From: Actinoplanes lutulentus
GTDB lineage: Bacteria > Actinomycetota > Actinomycetes > Mycobacteriales > Micromonosporaceae
DNA length: 64,000 bases
Assembly (NCBI RefSeq): GCF_003259845.1
Contig: NZ_QLMJ01000027.1
Location: 105,291-169,290 of the forward strand
Direction of reading: 5' to 3'
The notes under the pieces were generated by a model that saw nothing but the letters and a program-made list of their open reading frames with translations, was not told the origin of the DNA and did not search any database. Below, one piece after another: positions 1 to 7,836 of the stretch; position 1 is the first letter of the stretch, and each line of letters starts with the position of its first letter. A program made the translations under genes and the position numbers.

Positions 1-1
1 C

Positions 2-286
2 CAGGGCAATCACCCGACCGCCTACCTGTCCAACCTGCCCGAGGGTGCGGCACAGTACGCCGGCAACGGCCATGACCTGGGGTTCCACCGATTCGTCATG
101 AGGGACGGATTCCGTGAGGCGTTCGGAGACCTCGAATTCCCGCTGCCCAACTCGAATGGCATCGACAATCTGACGGAGTGGAGAATTCCGGCGGCCAGGT
201 TCGACGAGTTCAATTCGTACATCGATCACAGCAAGACCCAATGGTGGGATGCTGCATTGGGGCACTTCTATCCGCCCGCCGGGTAG
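2..286 (+). CDS. C-terminal end of an unrecognised protein, possibly a polymorphic toxin (5' end outside window)
   Basis: The frame is open from the left edge and ends at a TAG, giving 94 visible residues. It is rich in aromatic and acidic residues, with GNGHDLGFHRFVM near the start of the visible part and WWDAALGHFYPP at the end. I do not recognise the fold, and no catalytic motif can be assigned. The case for a toxin tip is contextual: the next gene downstream, about 80 bases away, is a suppressor-of-fused-type protein, a family commonly used as immunity proteins for polymorphic toxins, and a strong hairpin separates the two. It could equally be the tail of an unrelated protein. The upstream sequence would decide, by showing a secretion or WXG/RHS trunk. 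Confidence 0.45.
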   Translation, partial: QGNHPTAYLSNLPEGAAQYAGNGHDLGFHRFVMRDGFREAFGDLEFPLPNSNGIDNLTEWRIPAARFDEFNSYIDHSKTQWWDAALGHFYPPAG

Positions 287-300
287 GTGAAATAATGTAG

Positions 301-336
301 CGGGTGGGTGGTGCCGCGCGCGGCGCCACCCACCCG
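301..336. terminator. Strong hairpin after the left-edge gene
   Basis: Arms CGGGTGGGTGGTGCC (301-315) and GGCGCCACCCACCCG (322-336) pair over 15 positions with a single G-T wobble, around the loop GCGCGC. There is no T tract, as is usual in high-GC actinobacteria. It lies 15 bases after the stop of the left-edge gene. It also overlaps an in-frame GTG at 304, which argues for the later start of the next gene. Confidence 0.65.
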
Positions 337-363
337 ATGGCTTGCCTGCTGCTTGGAGTGTTG

Positions 364-909
364 ATGCCGGATCGGTTCGAGCGATACCGTGAACTGCTGG
401 ACTCGCTCAGCGAGGTGACACCCGTCGTTACCGACATCGAGCCGCGGGTCGCGGCGGACGGGCCGGTCCGCGCGATCTCCTGCATCGGCTTTCCCGAGCC
501 GCAATACATCACCGGATTCACGTACGGGCTGTCGCTGGCGAATCATCCGGATTGGGGTGGGCGAGCCCGCGAACTGTGCATCACCGTGCGATCCAGCGAG
601 GTGGAATGGTCTCGAATTCCGGCCAGAATCGTGGCCGCTCTGCGCGGGATCTGTCCGTTCAATTCAGGGCAGGTCCTTGGCTACAAGGAGCCGTATGTCG
701 CGTCATCACCGATGAGCAGTGTCGCCTTGGCGGCGCCCGCCTCCGAGAGGATTCCACCGGTCCTCGACCTGGATGGTGACCACATCGAGATGATCGGCGT
801 CTACCCGATCTTCGCATCGGAGCGAGAACTCGCCTACTCCCGGGGATTCGATGCGCTGTGGGGGCTGACGTGGGATCGCTTCGACCCCCTGCGCACGCCG
901 GCAGCCTGA
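364..909 (+). CDS. Suppressor of fused (SUFU) domain protein, probable immunity protein
   Basis: The 181-residue product carries the bacterial SUFU-domain pattern: TYGLSLANHPDWGG around residues 57-70, ELCITVRSSEVEW just after, an ICPFNSGQ segment, and GDHIEMIGVYPIFASERE near residues 140-157. In bacteria this domain is found mainly in immunity proteins that neutralise a cognate toxin in the cytoplasm. The ATG at 364 is chosen because GGAG sits 5 bases upstream; an in-frame GTG at 304 lies inside a hairpin. Its place directly after the left-edge gene fits the toxin-then-immunity order. The family call is fairly firm; the partner is inferred. Confidence 0.72.
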   Translation: MPDRFERYRELLDSLSEVTPVVTDIEPRVAADGPVRAISCIGFPEPQYITGFTYGLSLANHPDWGGRARELCITVRSSEVEWSRIPARIVAALRGICPFNSGQVLGYKEPYVASSPMSSVALAAPASERIPPVLDLDGDHIEMIGVYPIFASERELAYSRGFDALWGLTWDRFDPLRTPAA

Positions 910-1025
910 CGGGCCGGCCCGATGGTGGCGATGTTGCTGATCGGGTACCGCATTGCGGTATCGCTCGGCTTCGCTTCGAGGAACTGGTTGCATGTCGCAA
1001 TCTGTTTTCCTAGGCTGCTGACCAT

Positions 1026-1610
1026 ATGACTACGCACACGGGTTTGACGGCCGTGACCTGGCCGCTGCGCACCGACCGGCTGTCCTTGCGGCCGGCTACC
1101 ACCGGCGACACCGGCGCCACCTGGCACTTCCGGCGCCGCGCCGACGTCAGCCACTGGATCACCCGCGCCTCGGCCACCCTGGACGACCACCGCACCTGGT
1201 TCGAGGCACCGGAGACTCTCGCCAGGACCCTCGTGATCGAGCACAGCGGCGCCGTCATCGGCGACCTCATGGTCAAGATCGAGGACGCCTGGGCCCAGAC
1301 GGAGATCGCCGAAGAAGCGCGCAGCGTGCACGCGGAGCTGGGATGGGTGCTCGACCCCGATCACGCAGGCCATGGGTACGCCACCGAAGCCGTCCGTGAA
1401 CTGCTCCGGCTCTGCTTCGAGGATCTCGGACTGCGCCGCGTGACGGCCGTCTGCTTCGCTGACAACGAGGCGTCATGGCGGCTGATGGAACGCGTCGGAA
1501 TGCGCCGCGAGTTCCACACCGTCCGGGATTCACTGCATCGATCGGGTGAGTGGCTCGACTGCCTGGGTTATGCCTTGCTCGCCGACGAATGGCGTATCAG
1601 CCGCGGGTAG
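1026..1610 (+). CDS. GNAT family N-acetyltransferase (RimJ/RimL-like)
   Basis: This 194-residue protein has a GNAT fold. It opens with TDRLSLRPATTGD, typical of the RimJ/RimL group. The acetyl-CoA loop region follows as GWVLDPDHAGHGYATEAVREL (residues about 109-129), then the late motif ADNEASWRLMERVGMRRE. The usual reaction is transfer of an acetyl group from acetyl-CoA to an amine on a protein or small molecule, but the substrate cannot be read from sequence. The stop is followed about 80 bases later by the phage-like gene at 1694, with no sign of shared function. Confidence 0.85.
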   Translation: MTTHTGLTAVTWPLRTDRLSLRPATTGDTGATWHFRRRADVSHWITRASATLDDHRTWFEAPETLARTLVIEHSGAVIGDLMVKIEDAWAQTEIAEEARSVHAELGWVLDPDHAGHGYATEAVRELLRLCFEDLGLRRVTAVCFADNEASWRLMERVGMRREFHTVRDSLHRSGEWLDCLGYALLADEWRISRG

Positions 1611-1693
1611 CGCTCGCCGGCCGCGAGCCGGAAATACGTTTCTCCGATCGCGTGCGGTCCCTAGGATCTGCGGTGATCAAGGGGGATGACACG

Positions 1694-3703
1694 GTGGGCG
1701 ATTTCGAGCAGTTCGTAGCGGACGTGAGCACACGTCTGTCCACGATGTCCAAGGGCGAGTTGTACGTCGTCGGCGACGGCCTCGACCGGGACTCACTCTG
1801 GCTCACCTTCCTTGAATCCTTCCCGGCCGGCACCAATCTCCGGTTCCGTGAGCGGTCCGAGTACGACTGCTCGACCTGCCGCGGGTTCATCAAGAACTTC
1901 GGTAACGTCGTCGAGATCCACAACGGACGGATCCGCACCGTCTGGTCCGGGGTGTCCGCATCCGATCCGGTCTTCTCCGTCGTCGCCGCCGCACTGGACG
2001 AATTCGTCGGCATGCTGCCGTTGTCCGGCGTTTTCCGGTCCACCGAGGCGCAGTACGGGACGAGGACGACCCGGACACTGCGCGACGGCCAGGTCGAGGT
2101 GTGGCACCACCTGAACGGCCGGGTGGAGAAGCGGCACCACACCACCGACGCCGGCGCGGCACGGGGCTCGTTCGACGCCGCGGTGCAGGTGTTCCAGCGC
2201 GGCCTGGCCGAGCTGACCCAGCAGGCCCTGGACACCGTCGTCGACCTCATCGACGGCGACGCCCTCTACCGCGGCGCGGAGCATCGCCGGGCGGTGACCG
2301 AGTTCCGGTCGTTGCAGAACCAGTGGACGCAGGCCACCGACGGGCGGGCCTTCGTGTTCGCCAACGCCATGAACCCGGCGGCCCGGTTCCGTAACACGGT
2401 GATCGGCACCCTCGTCCAGGAGCTCTCCGCGGGCGTCGACCTGGAGCACGCGGTCCGGTCGTTCGAGTCGAGGGTGGCACCGCAGAACTACCAGCGCCCC
2501 ACCGCGCTGATCACCCCGGCCATGGTCAAGGCCGCCATGAAGACCATCGACGAGCTGGGCATCGAGGAGTCGCTGCAGCGACGGTTCGCCCGGCTGTCCG
2601 ACGTGTCGGTCACCAACGTGTTGTGGGTCGGCAACGACACCCAGTCGCAGATGAAGGACGGCATCGAAGGGCTGCTCATGCAGGCGGCCACCACCACGCC
2701 GGCAGGTCCGCGCCTTCGCGACGCGAAGCCGGAGGAGATCCCCGTGATCGCCTTCATGAAGGACATCCTGCCTGGGGCCGCGACCATCGACCTGTGGGTC
2801 GCCAACAGCCACGAACCGAACTTCGTCAGCCTCACCACCGGCCGGCACCCGGCCGCACCGCGGCTGTTCACCTGGGACAACGATTTCGGGTGGTCCTACC
2901 ACGGCAACCTCACCGACTCGATCAAGGAGAGGGTCAAGCGGGCCGGCGGCAACGTCACCGGCAAGCTGCGGGTGAGCCTGTCCTGGTTCAACCACGACGA
3001 CCTCGACCTGCACGTGTTCGAACCCAACGGCGACCACATCTGGTACCAGGACAAGCGCAACAAACTGGACGTCGACATGAACGCGGGCGGGGGCTTGTCC
3101 CGCGAGCCGGTGGAGAACGTCACCTGGACCCGCAACGTCCCCGACGGCGAGTACCGGATCGAGGTGAACCAGTTCCGCAAGCGGGAGAGCGCCGGGGTCG
3201 GCTTCGTGATCGAGACCGAGAGCAACGGGAGGATCGAGCACTACAGCCACGAGCGGGCGGTCGGCCAGAAGGAGACCGTCGAGGTGGGCCGGATGACGGT
3301 CGCCGGCGAGAAGATCACCGCTTTCCGGCCGGGTAAGGACATGCGGCCGGGCAGCGCCGGCAAGGACCTGTGGGGCATCACCACCGAACAGTTCGTGCCG
3401 GTGTCCACCGTCATGTACTCGCCGAACTACTTCGACGACAACGAAGTCGGCAACCGTCACTACCTCTTCATGCTGAAGGAGTGCGTGAACGACCAGCCGA
3501 CCCGGGGGATCTACAACGAGTTCCTGCGCCGCGACCTGCAACCGCACCGCAAGGTGTTCGAGGTCCTCGGCGATCGCACCAAGTGCGAGCCGTCGCCGGA
3601 TCAGCTGTCCGGCCTCGGCTTCAGCTCCACGGTCCGCAGCTCGGTGGTCGCCAAGGTGACCACGACAGGCGGCCGGCGCCGCCTCATCAGCATCCAGTTC
3701 TGA
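1694..3703 (+). CDS. Large phage-like protein with a DUF2135-like beta-sandwich domain, function unknown
   Basis: The product has 669 residues from a GTG at 1694, chosen because AAGGGGGA lies 7 bases upstream; the frame stays open back to 1550 inside the GNAT gene. The first ~110 residues (KGELYVVGDG, FPAGTNLRFRERSEYDCSTC, a CxxC pair, NVVEIHNG) resemble a conserved protein I associate with tailed-phage genomes. Around residues 425-500 a region including LSWFNHDDLDLHVFEPNG and PDGEYRIEVNQF looks like the DUF2135/YfaP-type beta sandwich. No signal peptide or membrane span is seen. The next gene, also phage-like, follows after 31 bases, so the two were probably acquired and are transcribed together. 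Function is unknown and the phage link rests on family memory. Confidence 0.6.
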   Translation: MGDFEQFVADVSTRLSTMSKGELYVVGDGLDRDSLWLTFLESFPAGTNLRFRERSEYDCSTCRGFIKNFGNVVEIHNGRIRTVWSGVSASDPVFSVVAAALDEFVGMLPLSGVFRSTEAQYGTRTTRTLRDGQVEVWHHLNGRVEKRHHTTDAGAARGSFDAAVQVFQRGLAELTQQALDTVVDLIDGDALYRGAEHRRAVTEFRSLQNQWTQATDGRAFVFANAMNPAARFRNTVIGTLVQELSAGVDLEHAVRSFESRVAPQNYQRPTALITPAMVKAAMKTIDELGIEESLQRRFARLSDVSVTNVLWVGNDTQSQMKDGIEGLLMQAATTTPAGPRLRDAKPEEIPVIAFMKDILPGAATIDLWVANSHEPNFVSLTTGRHPAAPRLFTWDNDFGWSYHGNLTDSIKERVKRAGGNVTGKLRVSLSWFNHDDLDLHVFEPNGDHIWYQDKRNKLDVDMNAGGGLSREPVENVTWTRNVPDGEYRIEVNQFRKRESAGVGFVIETESNGRIEHYSHERAVGQKETVEVGRMTVAGEKITAFRPGKDMRPGSAGKDLWGITTEQFVPVSTVMYSPNYFDDNEVGNRHYLFMLKECVNDQPTRGIYNEFLRRDLQPHRKVFEVLGDRTKCEPSPDQLSGLGFSSTVRSSVVAKVTTTGGRRRLISIQF

Positions 3704-3734
3704 ACCCTTGCCCCGACAGCCGAGAGAGGCCACC

Positions 3735-4130
3735 GTGACCATTTTCGAAAAGGCCACACGAGAGAAATTCCGATACCCGTCGACCAAGGGCCTGCTGACC
3801 ACGGAACAGCTGTGGGAGCTTCCGCTGACCGCCAAGTCCGGCTTCAGCCTCGATGACGTGGCCAAGACCGTCAACGCCGAACTCAAGGCCATCGACACCG
3901 AGTCGTTCGTGGCCACCGAGACCAATGCGGCGAAGGCGACTCTGGAGACCAAGCTGGAGGTCGTCAAGCACGTCATCGCCATCCGCCTAGCGGAGGACCA
4001 GGCGGCGAAGGCAGCGGCGGCCAAGAAGCTGGAGAAGGAGAAGCTGCTGGCAGTCCTGGGCCGCAAGCAGGACGCGGTCCTGGAGAACCTGACCGAGGCA
4101 GAGCTGCTGGCCCGCATCAACAACCTGTGA
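3735..4130 (+). CDS. Small phage-like protein with a charged helical C-terminus, paired with the preceding gene
   Basis: The 131-residue product starts at GTG 3735, with GAGAGAGG 5 bases upstream. The N-terminal half carries FEKATREKFRYPSTKGLLT and then LWELPLTAKSGFSLDDVAK, a pattern I associate with small conserved phage proteins. The C-terminal half (residues about 75-131) is Lys/Glu/Ala-rich and predicted helical, with a likely coiled coil. It lies 31 bases after the larger phage-like gene and is surely co-transcribed with it. No enzymatic motif is present. A scaffold, chaperone or structural role is possible but unsupported. Confidence 0.6.
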   Translation: MTIFEKATREKFRYPSTKGLLTTEQLWELPLTAKSGFSLDDVAKTVNAELKAIDTESFVATETNAAKATLETKLEVVKHVIAIRLAEDQAAKAAAAKKLEKEKLLAVLGRKQDAVLENLTEAELLARINNL

Positions 4131-4255
4131 CCCGCATCGCCCTCACAAGATTTCAGCTCCCGGCGGATCGACTACGCGGTACGTGACACGGCCTTCTGGG
4201 CATGGTGGTCCGAGCCGGCGGAAGCGATCGATGCAGGGGTGGGGGCGGAACCAGA

Positions 4256-4666
4256 GTGCGGTTCGATGAGGTCATGGAGTGGGTGGTCACCGGATTCGAG
4301 GTCACCGGCGCGACCATCCTGGCGGTCGGCTCGGTGCTGGCACTCGTGTCAGCCGTGGTGTCGCTGCGCAAGGGGGATCCGCGGGCGGCCTACAAACGAG
4401 CCCGGCAGGATGTCGGCCGGGTCATCCTGCTGGGCCTCGAGATCCTGATCATCGCGGACATCGTGCTGACCATCACGGTCGAGCGCACCCTGCAGAGCAC
4501 GCTGACGCTCGGCGTCCTCGTGCTGGTCCGGACGTTCCTCAGCTTTTCGCTGGAGGTCGAGCTGGAGGGTTCGTTGCCGTGGCGCCGCAGCTCGGCGAGC
4601 AGGACACCGTCGAACGAGACGGAGCCGAAGGAAGCCGACGAGCCGACGGACACCGACCTTCGCTGA
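4256..4666 (+). CDS. DUF1622 family membrane protein
   Basis: This 136-residue protein has three hydrophobic segments: residues about 10-32 (VTGATILAVGSVLALVSAVV), 55-73 (VILLGLEILIIADIVLTI) and 78-95 (TLTLGVLVLVRTFLSFSLEVEL). The motif GLEILIIADI followed by a single-span return matches DUF1622, a family of small inner-membrane proteins of unknown function. The tail (from about 100) is hydrophilic and acidic. The GTG at 4256 is preferred because a GGGGGCGGA tract precedes it; ATG 4274 is possible but would trim the first segment. It converges on the sigma-factor gene with only 8 bases between stop codons. Confidence 0.75.
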   Translation: MRFDEVMEWVVTGFEVTGATILAVGSVLALVSAVVSLRKGDPRAAYKRARQDVGRVILLGLEILIIADIVLTITVERTLQSTLTLGVLVLVRTFLSFSLEVELEGSLPWRRSSASRTPSNETEPKEADEPTDTDLR

Positions 4667-4674
4667 CTTGGTGG

Positions 4675-5889
4675 TTATGAGGACAGTTTGCTGTTCAGGT
4701 AGCGCTGTTCCGGCCCGCTTGAGGTCAGGCGGGCGGCCAGTCTGTACTGCTCCTGGGCTGCCTCGTGGTCGCCGTTGAGGTCGAGCAGGTGGGCTCGGAC
4801 GGCGTAGAGGCGGTGGTGGCGGCTCATTGCCGGGTCGTCGGACAGCGGTTTCAGCATTGCCAGGGCGGCCTCGGGGGAGTGGGCCATCGCCACCGCCACC
4901 GCGTGGTTGAGCGTCACCGCCGGGCTGGGGGCCACCCGGGTGAGCATGTCGTAGAGCAGGCTTATCTGCAGCCAGTCCGTCTCTTCGTAGGTCACCGACT
5001 CGGCGTGCACGGCCGCTATCGCGGCCTGCAGCTGGAAACGGCCTACGTGGCCTCGGGGGAGGGTCTTCTCCAGCAGGGCCACGCCCTCGGTTATCCGGTC
5101 GTGCCGCCATCGGGTGCGGTCCTGGTCGGCCAAGGGGATCAGGTCACCGGCCGCATTGGTACGCGCTGCGGACCTGGCCTGGGTGAGCAGCATCAGTGCC
5201 AGGGCGCCGGACACCTCGGCGTGCTCCGGTAGGGCGTCGTGCAGCTGGCGGACCAGGCGGATCGCTTCCGTCGTGAGCTGGATGTCCTGCAGCTGCTCGC
5301 CCGAGGTCCGGGCGTAGCCCTCGGTGAAGATGAGGTGGCAGACGTCCAGGACGGCGGACACCCGGTCGGGCAGATCATTATCGGACGGCATGTCGAAACG
5401 GGCGCCCGCCTGGCGCAGGACTGTGCGGGCCCGGGTCAGGCGCTGGGTCATCGTGCGCGCGGGCACCAGGTACGCCGCTGAGATCTGCTCCACGCTCAGG
5501 CCGCCCACCGAACGCAAGGACAGCGCCACCTGGGACGGGCGGGTCAGCGCAGGGTGGCAGCACAGGAAGAACAGGCGCAGGGTGTCGTCACGGTCGTACG
5601 CGAGCGGCCCGTCGAAGACCTGGGGATTGCGGGCCGCGTCCAGCCGCTCCCGGCGTACCCTCGATGTCTCTGATCTTGCCTGGTCGATGAGCCGGCGGGC
5701 GGCGACGGTGATCAGCCACGCTCGGGGATTGTCCGGAAGTCCGTTGTGTGGCCATTGGGTGGTCGCGGCCTCGGCGGCGTCCTGGAGCGCCTCCTCGCAG
5801 TCGCCCAGGTCGCCGTATTTGCGCAGGAGGGCGGCCAGGACGTGTGGCGCCTCTCGACGCCACACGTCAGCCAGATCAGAATCGGTCAC
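4675..5889 (-). CDS. ECF42-type RNA polymerase sigma factor with C-terminal TPR-like domain
   Basis: The 404-residue protein has a sigma-70 region 2 at residues about 10-80 (GDCEEALQDAAEAA, then NPRAWLITVAARRLIDQAR) and a region 4 near 130-185 (LSVEQISAAYLVPARTMTQRL). About 210 residues follow of helical, TPR-like extension ending YLNSKLSS. That architecture, next to a DGPF/YCII protein, is the hallmark of the ECF42 group, which lacks a classical anti-sigma factor and is thought to be controlled through the extension. It starts at GTG 5889, sharing four bases with the stop of the upstream DGPF gene, so translation is coupled. The target regulon normally includes the adjacent DGPF gene. Confidence 0.88.
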   Translation of the reverse strand: MTDSDLADVWRREAPHVLAALLRKYGDLGDCEEALQDAAEAATTQWPHNGLPDNPRAWLITVAARRLIDQARSETSRVRRERLDAARNPQVFDGPLAYDRDDTLRLFFLCCHPALTRPSQVALSLRSVGGLSVEQISAAYLVPARTMTQRLTRARTVLRQAGARFDMPSDNDLPDRVSAVLDVCHLIFTEGYARTSGEQLQDIQLTTEAIRLVRQLHDALPEHAEVSGALALMLLTQARSAARTNAAGDLIPLADQDRTRWRHDRITEGVALLEKTLPRGHVGRFQLQAAIAAVHAESVTYEETDWLQISLLYDMLTRVAPSPAVTLNHAVAVAMAHSPEAALAMLKPLSDDPAMSRHHRLYAVRAHLLDLNGDHEAAQEQYRLAARLTSSGPEQRYLNSKLSS

Positions 5890-6278
5890 TGGTCGTCGCC
5901 GCCGGGCCACATGAGGAGGCGGAGCTCGACCGTTTCGTCGGGGCCGGAGAAGCGGGCGGCGACCTGTTCGGCGCGGGCCTGGCTGTCGACGTCGATGAGG
6001 AAGAAGCCGGCGAGGTGTTCCTTGGACTCGGAGTAGGGGCCGTCGCTGACCAGGGGATCGCCGTCGCGCCAGCGGTAGAGGCGGGCGGCGGTGGGGTCGC
6101 CGAGGGCTTCGCCGCCGAGGAGTTCGCCGTTGGCCGACAGTTCGGTCATGACCTGGTTGAACTCGCCCTGCAGGCGGGCGCGGACGTCGGCGGGCAGGGC
6201 CTTGTGGGCGTCGAGGTAGTCGCTGGTCGGGTGGCCCCAGGGCTGCGGGTTCGAGTGGATCAGGATGACGTACTTCAT
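5886..6278 (-). CDS. DGPF/YCII-family protein
   Basis: This 130-residue protein begins MKYVILIHSNPQPWG and contains the diagnostic DGPYSESKEHLAGFFLIDV segment (residues about 78-96), the DGPFAETKE signature of YCII-like ferredoxin-fold proteins. Members are small cytoplasmic proteins of uncertain biochemistry, usually encoded beside ECF42 sigma factors and often their main targets. The ATG at 6278 is preceded by GGGAG. The stop overlaps the start of the sigma gene by four bases (GTGA), so the two form a coupled operon with this gene first. Confidence 0.85.
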   Translation of the reverse strand: MKYVILIHSNPQPWGHPTSDYLDAHKALPADVRARLQGEFNQVMTELSANGELLGGEALGDPTAARLYRWRDGDPLVSDGPYSESKEHLAGFFLIDVDSQARAEQVAARFSGPDETVELRLLMWPGGDDQ

Positions 6279-6315
6279 GGCGGTCTCCCTCGTGTCGTGT
6301 TGCTTGTGACCGGTA

Positions 6316-6344
6316 CGTCGGAGCGGGCTCATCGATGTCTACAT
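6316..6344 (-). promoter_or_regulatory. Candidate ECF42 autoregulated promoter
   Basis: On the minus strand, TGTAGA (6344-6339) is followed 17 bases later by CGACGT (6321-6316). This sits about 40 bases before the DGPF start codon. ECF42 promoters are described with a TGTCGA -35 element and a CGA-type -10 element. The match is one base off at -35, and the assignment is inferred from position and resemblance. Confidence 0.4.
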
Positions 6345-6474
6345 GGTTTGGTCCCGGACCGTAAGAAAGTCCCATCGCGGCTGCCTCTTTGTCACCTGTT
6401 CCGCTCCCATCGCTGGTCACGGCCCGGATCACGAGGAAACACTGCGGACTACACCTCTGTCTTAGGAGTTCGTT

Positions 6475-7233
6475 GTGCTTTCCTCCGCTCGCGTCCCCGC
6501 GGCCACTGCGGCCCTCGCCGGTCTGCTGCTGATCTCCGCCTGCAACAGCGGTGAGGGCGATGTTCCTCCGGTCGCGGCGCCGTCGCCCGCGGCGGTCCCG
6601 GCGTCATCGTCCGCCGGGACGGAGCCGGCCGCCGAGCCGACGACCGCTGCCGCGACCACCAGTCCCGCGTCGCGGCCGACAACGCGCCCGGCGTCCACGC
6701 CGACCACCGCAGCGACCGGCGGCGGTGCTAACGGCAGCGGGGTTTTCAGCGGCACCCGTCAGGTCTACCTGCTGCCGAAGAACAGCGAGGCCACCCTCGG
6801 TGTCGTCGGCGGTGGCAAGATCGGCCTGTCCTCGGCATTCGGCGACAACGAGCTGTTCGTGCTCACACCGACCACGCCCGGCGGCGACGAGTTCCAGATC
6901 CGCACCGGCAAGCTGCGCGCCGGCGGCGAGGCGTTGTGCGTGTCGGCGAAGCTCGGCGCGGGCGGCAAGCCCGGCACCGTGGTGACGGCCGGCTGCGACG
7001 CCGGGGCCGGCGACCAGGTCTTCCGGTTCCGGCGGACCGGCGAGTCGAACGGCAAGCCCACCTACACGATCCGGACCGGTTCGACCACGTACATCATCCA
7101 GGACCCGACCGGCGAGATCGCCGGAACCGGGGTCGGGGTCGCCGCGGTGACCATCGGCGAGGGCACCGCCGACATCGATACGCCGTTCGTGATCGCCGAC
7201 AAGGGCAAGGCCTCCCTGCCGTCGCTGGACTGA
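6475..7233 (+). CDS. Secreted lipoprotein with Ala/Thr/Pro-rich linker
   Basis: The protein has 252 residues, beginning with a lipoprotein signal (LLLISAC, lipid-attached Cys about residue 23). A long Ala/Ser/Thr/Pro-rich disordered linker runs to about residue 80. A globular domain follows (TRQVYLLPKNSEATLGVV to the end) containing two cysteines (ALCVSA and TAGCDAG), probably a beta-rich fold reminiscent of a ricin-like trefoil, though I cannot assign a family with confidence. The GTG start has AGGAG 6 bases upstream. It is transcribed divergently from the DGPF/sigma operon, and its product should be tethered to the outer face of the membrane. Confidence 0.7.
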   Translation: MLSSARVPAATAALAGLLLISACNSGEGDVPPVAAPSPAAVPASSSAGTEPAAEPTTAAATTSPASRPTTRPASTPTTAATGGGANGSGVFSGTRQVYLLPKNSEATLGVVGGGKIGLSSAFGDNELFVLTPTTPGGDEFQIRTGKLRAGGEALCVSAKLGAGGKPGTVVTAGCDAGAGDQVFRFRRTGESNGKPTYTIRTGSTTYIIQDPTGEIAGTGVGVAAVTIGEGTADIDTPFVIADKGKASLPSLD

Positions 7234-7288
7234 TCAACTAACCGTCTACTTAATCTTCAGAGGCCACGATTACCGTCAGGGATGAAAG

Positions 7289-7321
7289 AGCGATCCGCCA
7301 TTCTTTCCATGGTGGATCGCT
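7289..7321. terminator. Hairpin between the lipoprotein and I36-like genes
   Basis: AGCGATCCGCCAT (7289-7301) and ATGGTGGATCGCT (7309-7321) pair over 13 positions with one wobble, around a 7-base loop. No T tract follows. It could end the lipoprotein transcript or be a leader structure for the next gene, whose start is 25 bases on. Confidence 0.5.
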
Positions 7322-7345
7322 GAGATTCCCGCATGAAGAGGTTCG

Positions 7346-7762
7346 ATGAACAAGCGTTCTGCTCTTGCCGGTGTGCTCAGTGCCGCCGCGGCCGTCATCG
7401 GCGCTGTGTTCGTGGCTCCGGCTGCTGCTCAGGCCGCGTACACCTGCCGTGACGGCGAGGTCTGCCTCTACCAGCACTACGACAAGACCGGCAGTGTCGC
7501 GGTCCTGCTGCGCAACAACAGCGCGGGCGAGTTCGAGGACTTCCGTAACTACCGGTACACCAACGGCGAGAACCTCAACGATTCCGTGTCGTCGGTCGTC
7601 AACAAATCGAACCGCGGCTTCTGGATCTATTCGGAGGGCAGCTACAACACGAAGAAGAACGGGCTCGCGTACTGGATCTGGCCGGGCCGGGAGATGAACT
7701 TCGGGCCGCACTGGTCGACGATCGACATGAACGACAAGGCCTCCTCGCTGAGGACCGCCTAG
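7346..7762 (+). CDS. Small secreted protein, peptidase inhibitor I36-like
   Basis: The 138-residue product has a Sec signal peptide (residues 1-31, positively charged start, Ala-rich core, cleavage near AQAA). The mature part begins YTCRDGEVCLYQHYDKTGS, the pattern of the peptidase inhibitor family I36 in actinobacteria, a small crystallin-like beta fold with a Cys pair. The ATG is preceded by AAGAGG. An extracellular protease inhibitor role is the family expectation; no target is indicated. Confidence 0.78.
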   Translation: MNKRSALAGVLSAAAAVIGAVFVAPAAAQAAYTCRDGEVCLYQHYDKTGSVAVLLRNNSAGEFEDFRNYRYTNGENLNDSVSSVVNKSNRGFWIYSEGSYNTKKNGLAYWIWPGREMNFGPHWSTIDMNDKASSLRTA

Positions 7763-7836
7763 ATCATTTCGGCCGGGCGCCAGGCTGTGTCACGATGGCG
7801 TCCCGGAAATCACCGTGTCTCGGGGGTGTGGGAAGC

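Noticed and set aside
944..958. Small hairpin TACCGC-ATT-GCGGTA before the GNAT gene
   Set aside because: Six-base stem only; too short to call a terminator or operator without further copies.
1793..4123. Very long open frame antisense to the phage-like genes
   Set aside because: Low-complexity Arg/Asp/Val/His-rich translation with no domain, produced by high-GC third positions opposite real genes with good ribosome sites.
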